NCBI RefSeq assembly: GCF_000330505.1
Contig: NW_004191847.1
Coordinates: forward strand, 9,186-26,923
Source: Entamoeba invadens IP1
Taxonomy: Eukaryota > Evosea > Mastigamoebida > Endamoebidae
DNA: 17,738 bases
Direction of reading: 5' to 3'
The stretch's first letter is position 1. Every line of letters starts with the position of its first letter. Positions 17,541 through 17,738 of this stretch are shown one piece after another. The notes under the pieces were generated by a model. That model did no database searches, was not told where the DNA came from, and saw only the letters and a program-made list of their open reading frames with translations. The position numbers and the translations under genes were made by a program.

Positions 17541-17738
17541 TTCTTATTAAAATGTCAATTCTATTTATATTGATACTTCTAGTTATTACATTACTATTAC
17601 TAAAGTTATAAAATTTATATAATTCAATAAATTATAACTTACAGTATGTTTAAATATTTTAACTGTTTTTTTGTGTTTTTGTTTTAGTTATTATAATACT
17701 ATCACTTTAAAAACCAGATTTTAATGACTCTTGACGAA
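17541..17738. other. A+T-rich sequence to the window edge
   Basis: Upstream flank of the minus-strand tRNA. No other feature was recognised. Confidence 0.4.

Noticed and set aside
1..17738. CRISPR array, bacterial operon, riboswitch or rRNA
   Set aside because: No regularly spaced repeats, no ribosome-binding-site-led gene clusters and no conserved rRNA segments were seen.

Overview
The window is very A+T-rich eukaryotic DNA (roughly three-quarters A+T by eye). It has long non-coding stretches, a Pol III-type tRNA gene, an actin pseudogene and several families of eukaryotic cut-and-paste DNA transposons (MULE, hAT, Tc1/mariner-like). No bacterial operons or ribosome binding sites are visible. 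An A+T-rich protist, microsporidian or invertebrate would fit, but the sequence does not decide between them. It reads as a transposon graveyard with one fairly young insertion and at most one or two host genes.

Layout. Positions 1-451 (minus) hold the end-truncated reading frame of a gene running off the left edge. Positions 827-2731 (plus) are a decayed hAT transposase, from a BED-like zinc finger to the dimerisation domain. A 2562-bp MULE (2747-5308) sits six bases past the hAT stop codon, with about 110-bp terminal inverted repeats (TIRs) and a perfect 9-bp target duplication. Its transposase reads in one frame for 736 codons, with three in-frame stops and no frameshift. Positions 5451-6239 are a TA-flanked Tc1/mariner-like element whose interior holds a minus-strand scrap of a Ulp1 (C48) cysteine protease. 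Positions 7187-8222 are a second, different hAT element with CAGGG...CCCTG ends, 7-bp flanking repeats and a broken transposase tail. Positions 8900-9216 (minus) are an actin pseudogene.

Positions 9749-15648 form a large inverted-repeat structure. Its two arms are about 1.05 kb each and diverged by perhaps 10-15%, around a 3.56-kb spacer with no convincing gene. A 221-bp TA-flanked MITE (small non-autonomous inverted-repeat transposon) is inserted in the right arm only, and another TA-flanked element may lie in the spacer. Positions 15978-17044 hold scattered coding remnants, possibly of a Merlin/ISXO2-like transposase. Positions 17470-17540 (minus) are a tRNA or tRNA-like gene with a T6 terminator.

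No shared pathway links the parts. The story is one of nested insertion and decay: hAT first, the MULE later, and the MITE after the inverted-repeat arms existed. The points most worth following up are the 5.9-kb inverted-repeat structure, the nonsense-only MULE transposase, the protease fragment inside a Tc1-like element and the unidentified gene at the left edge.
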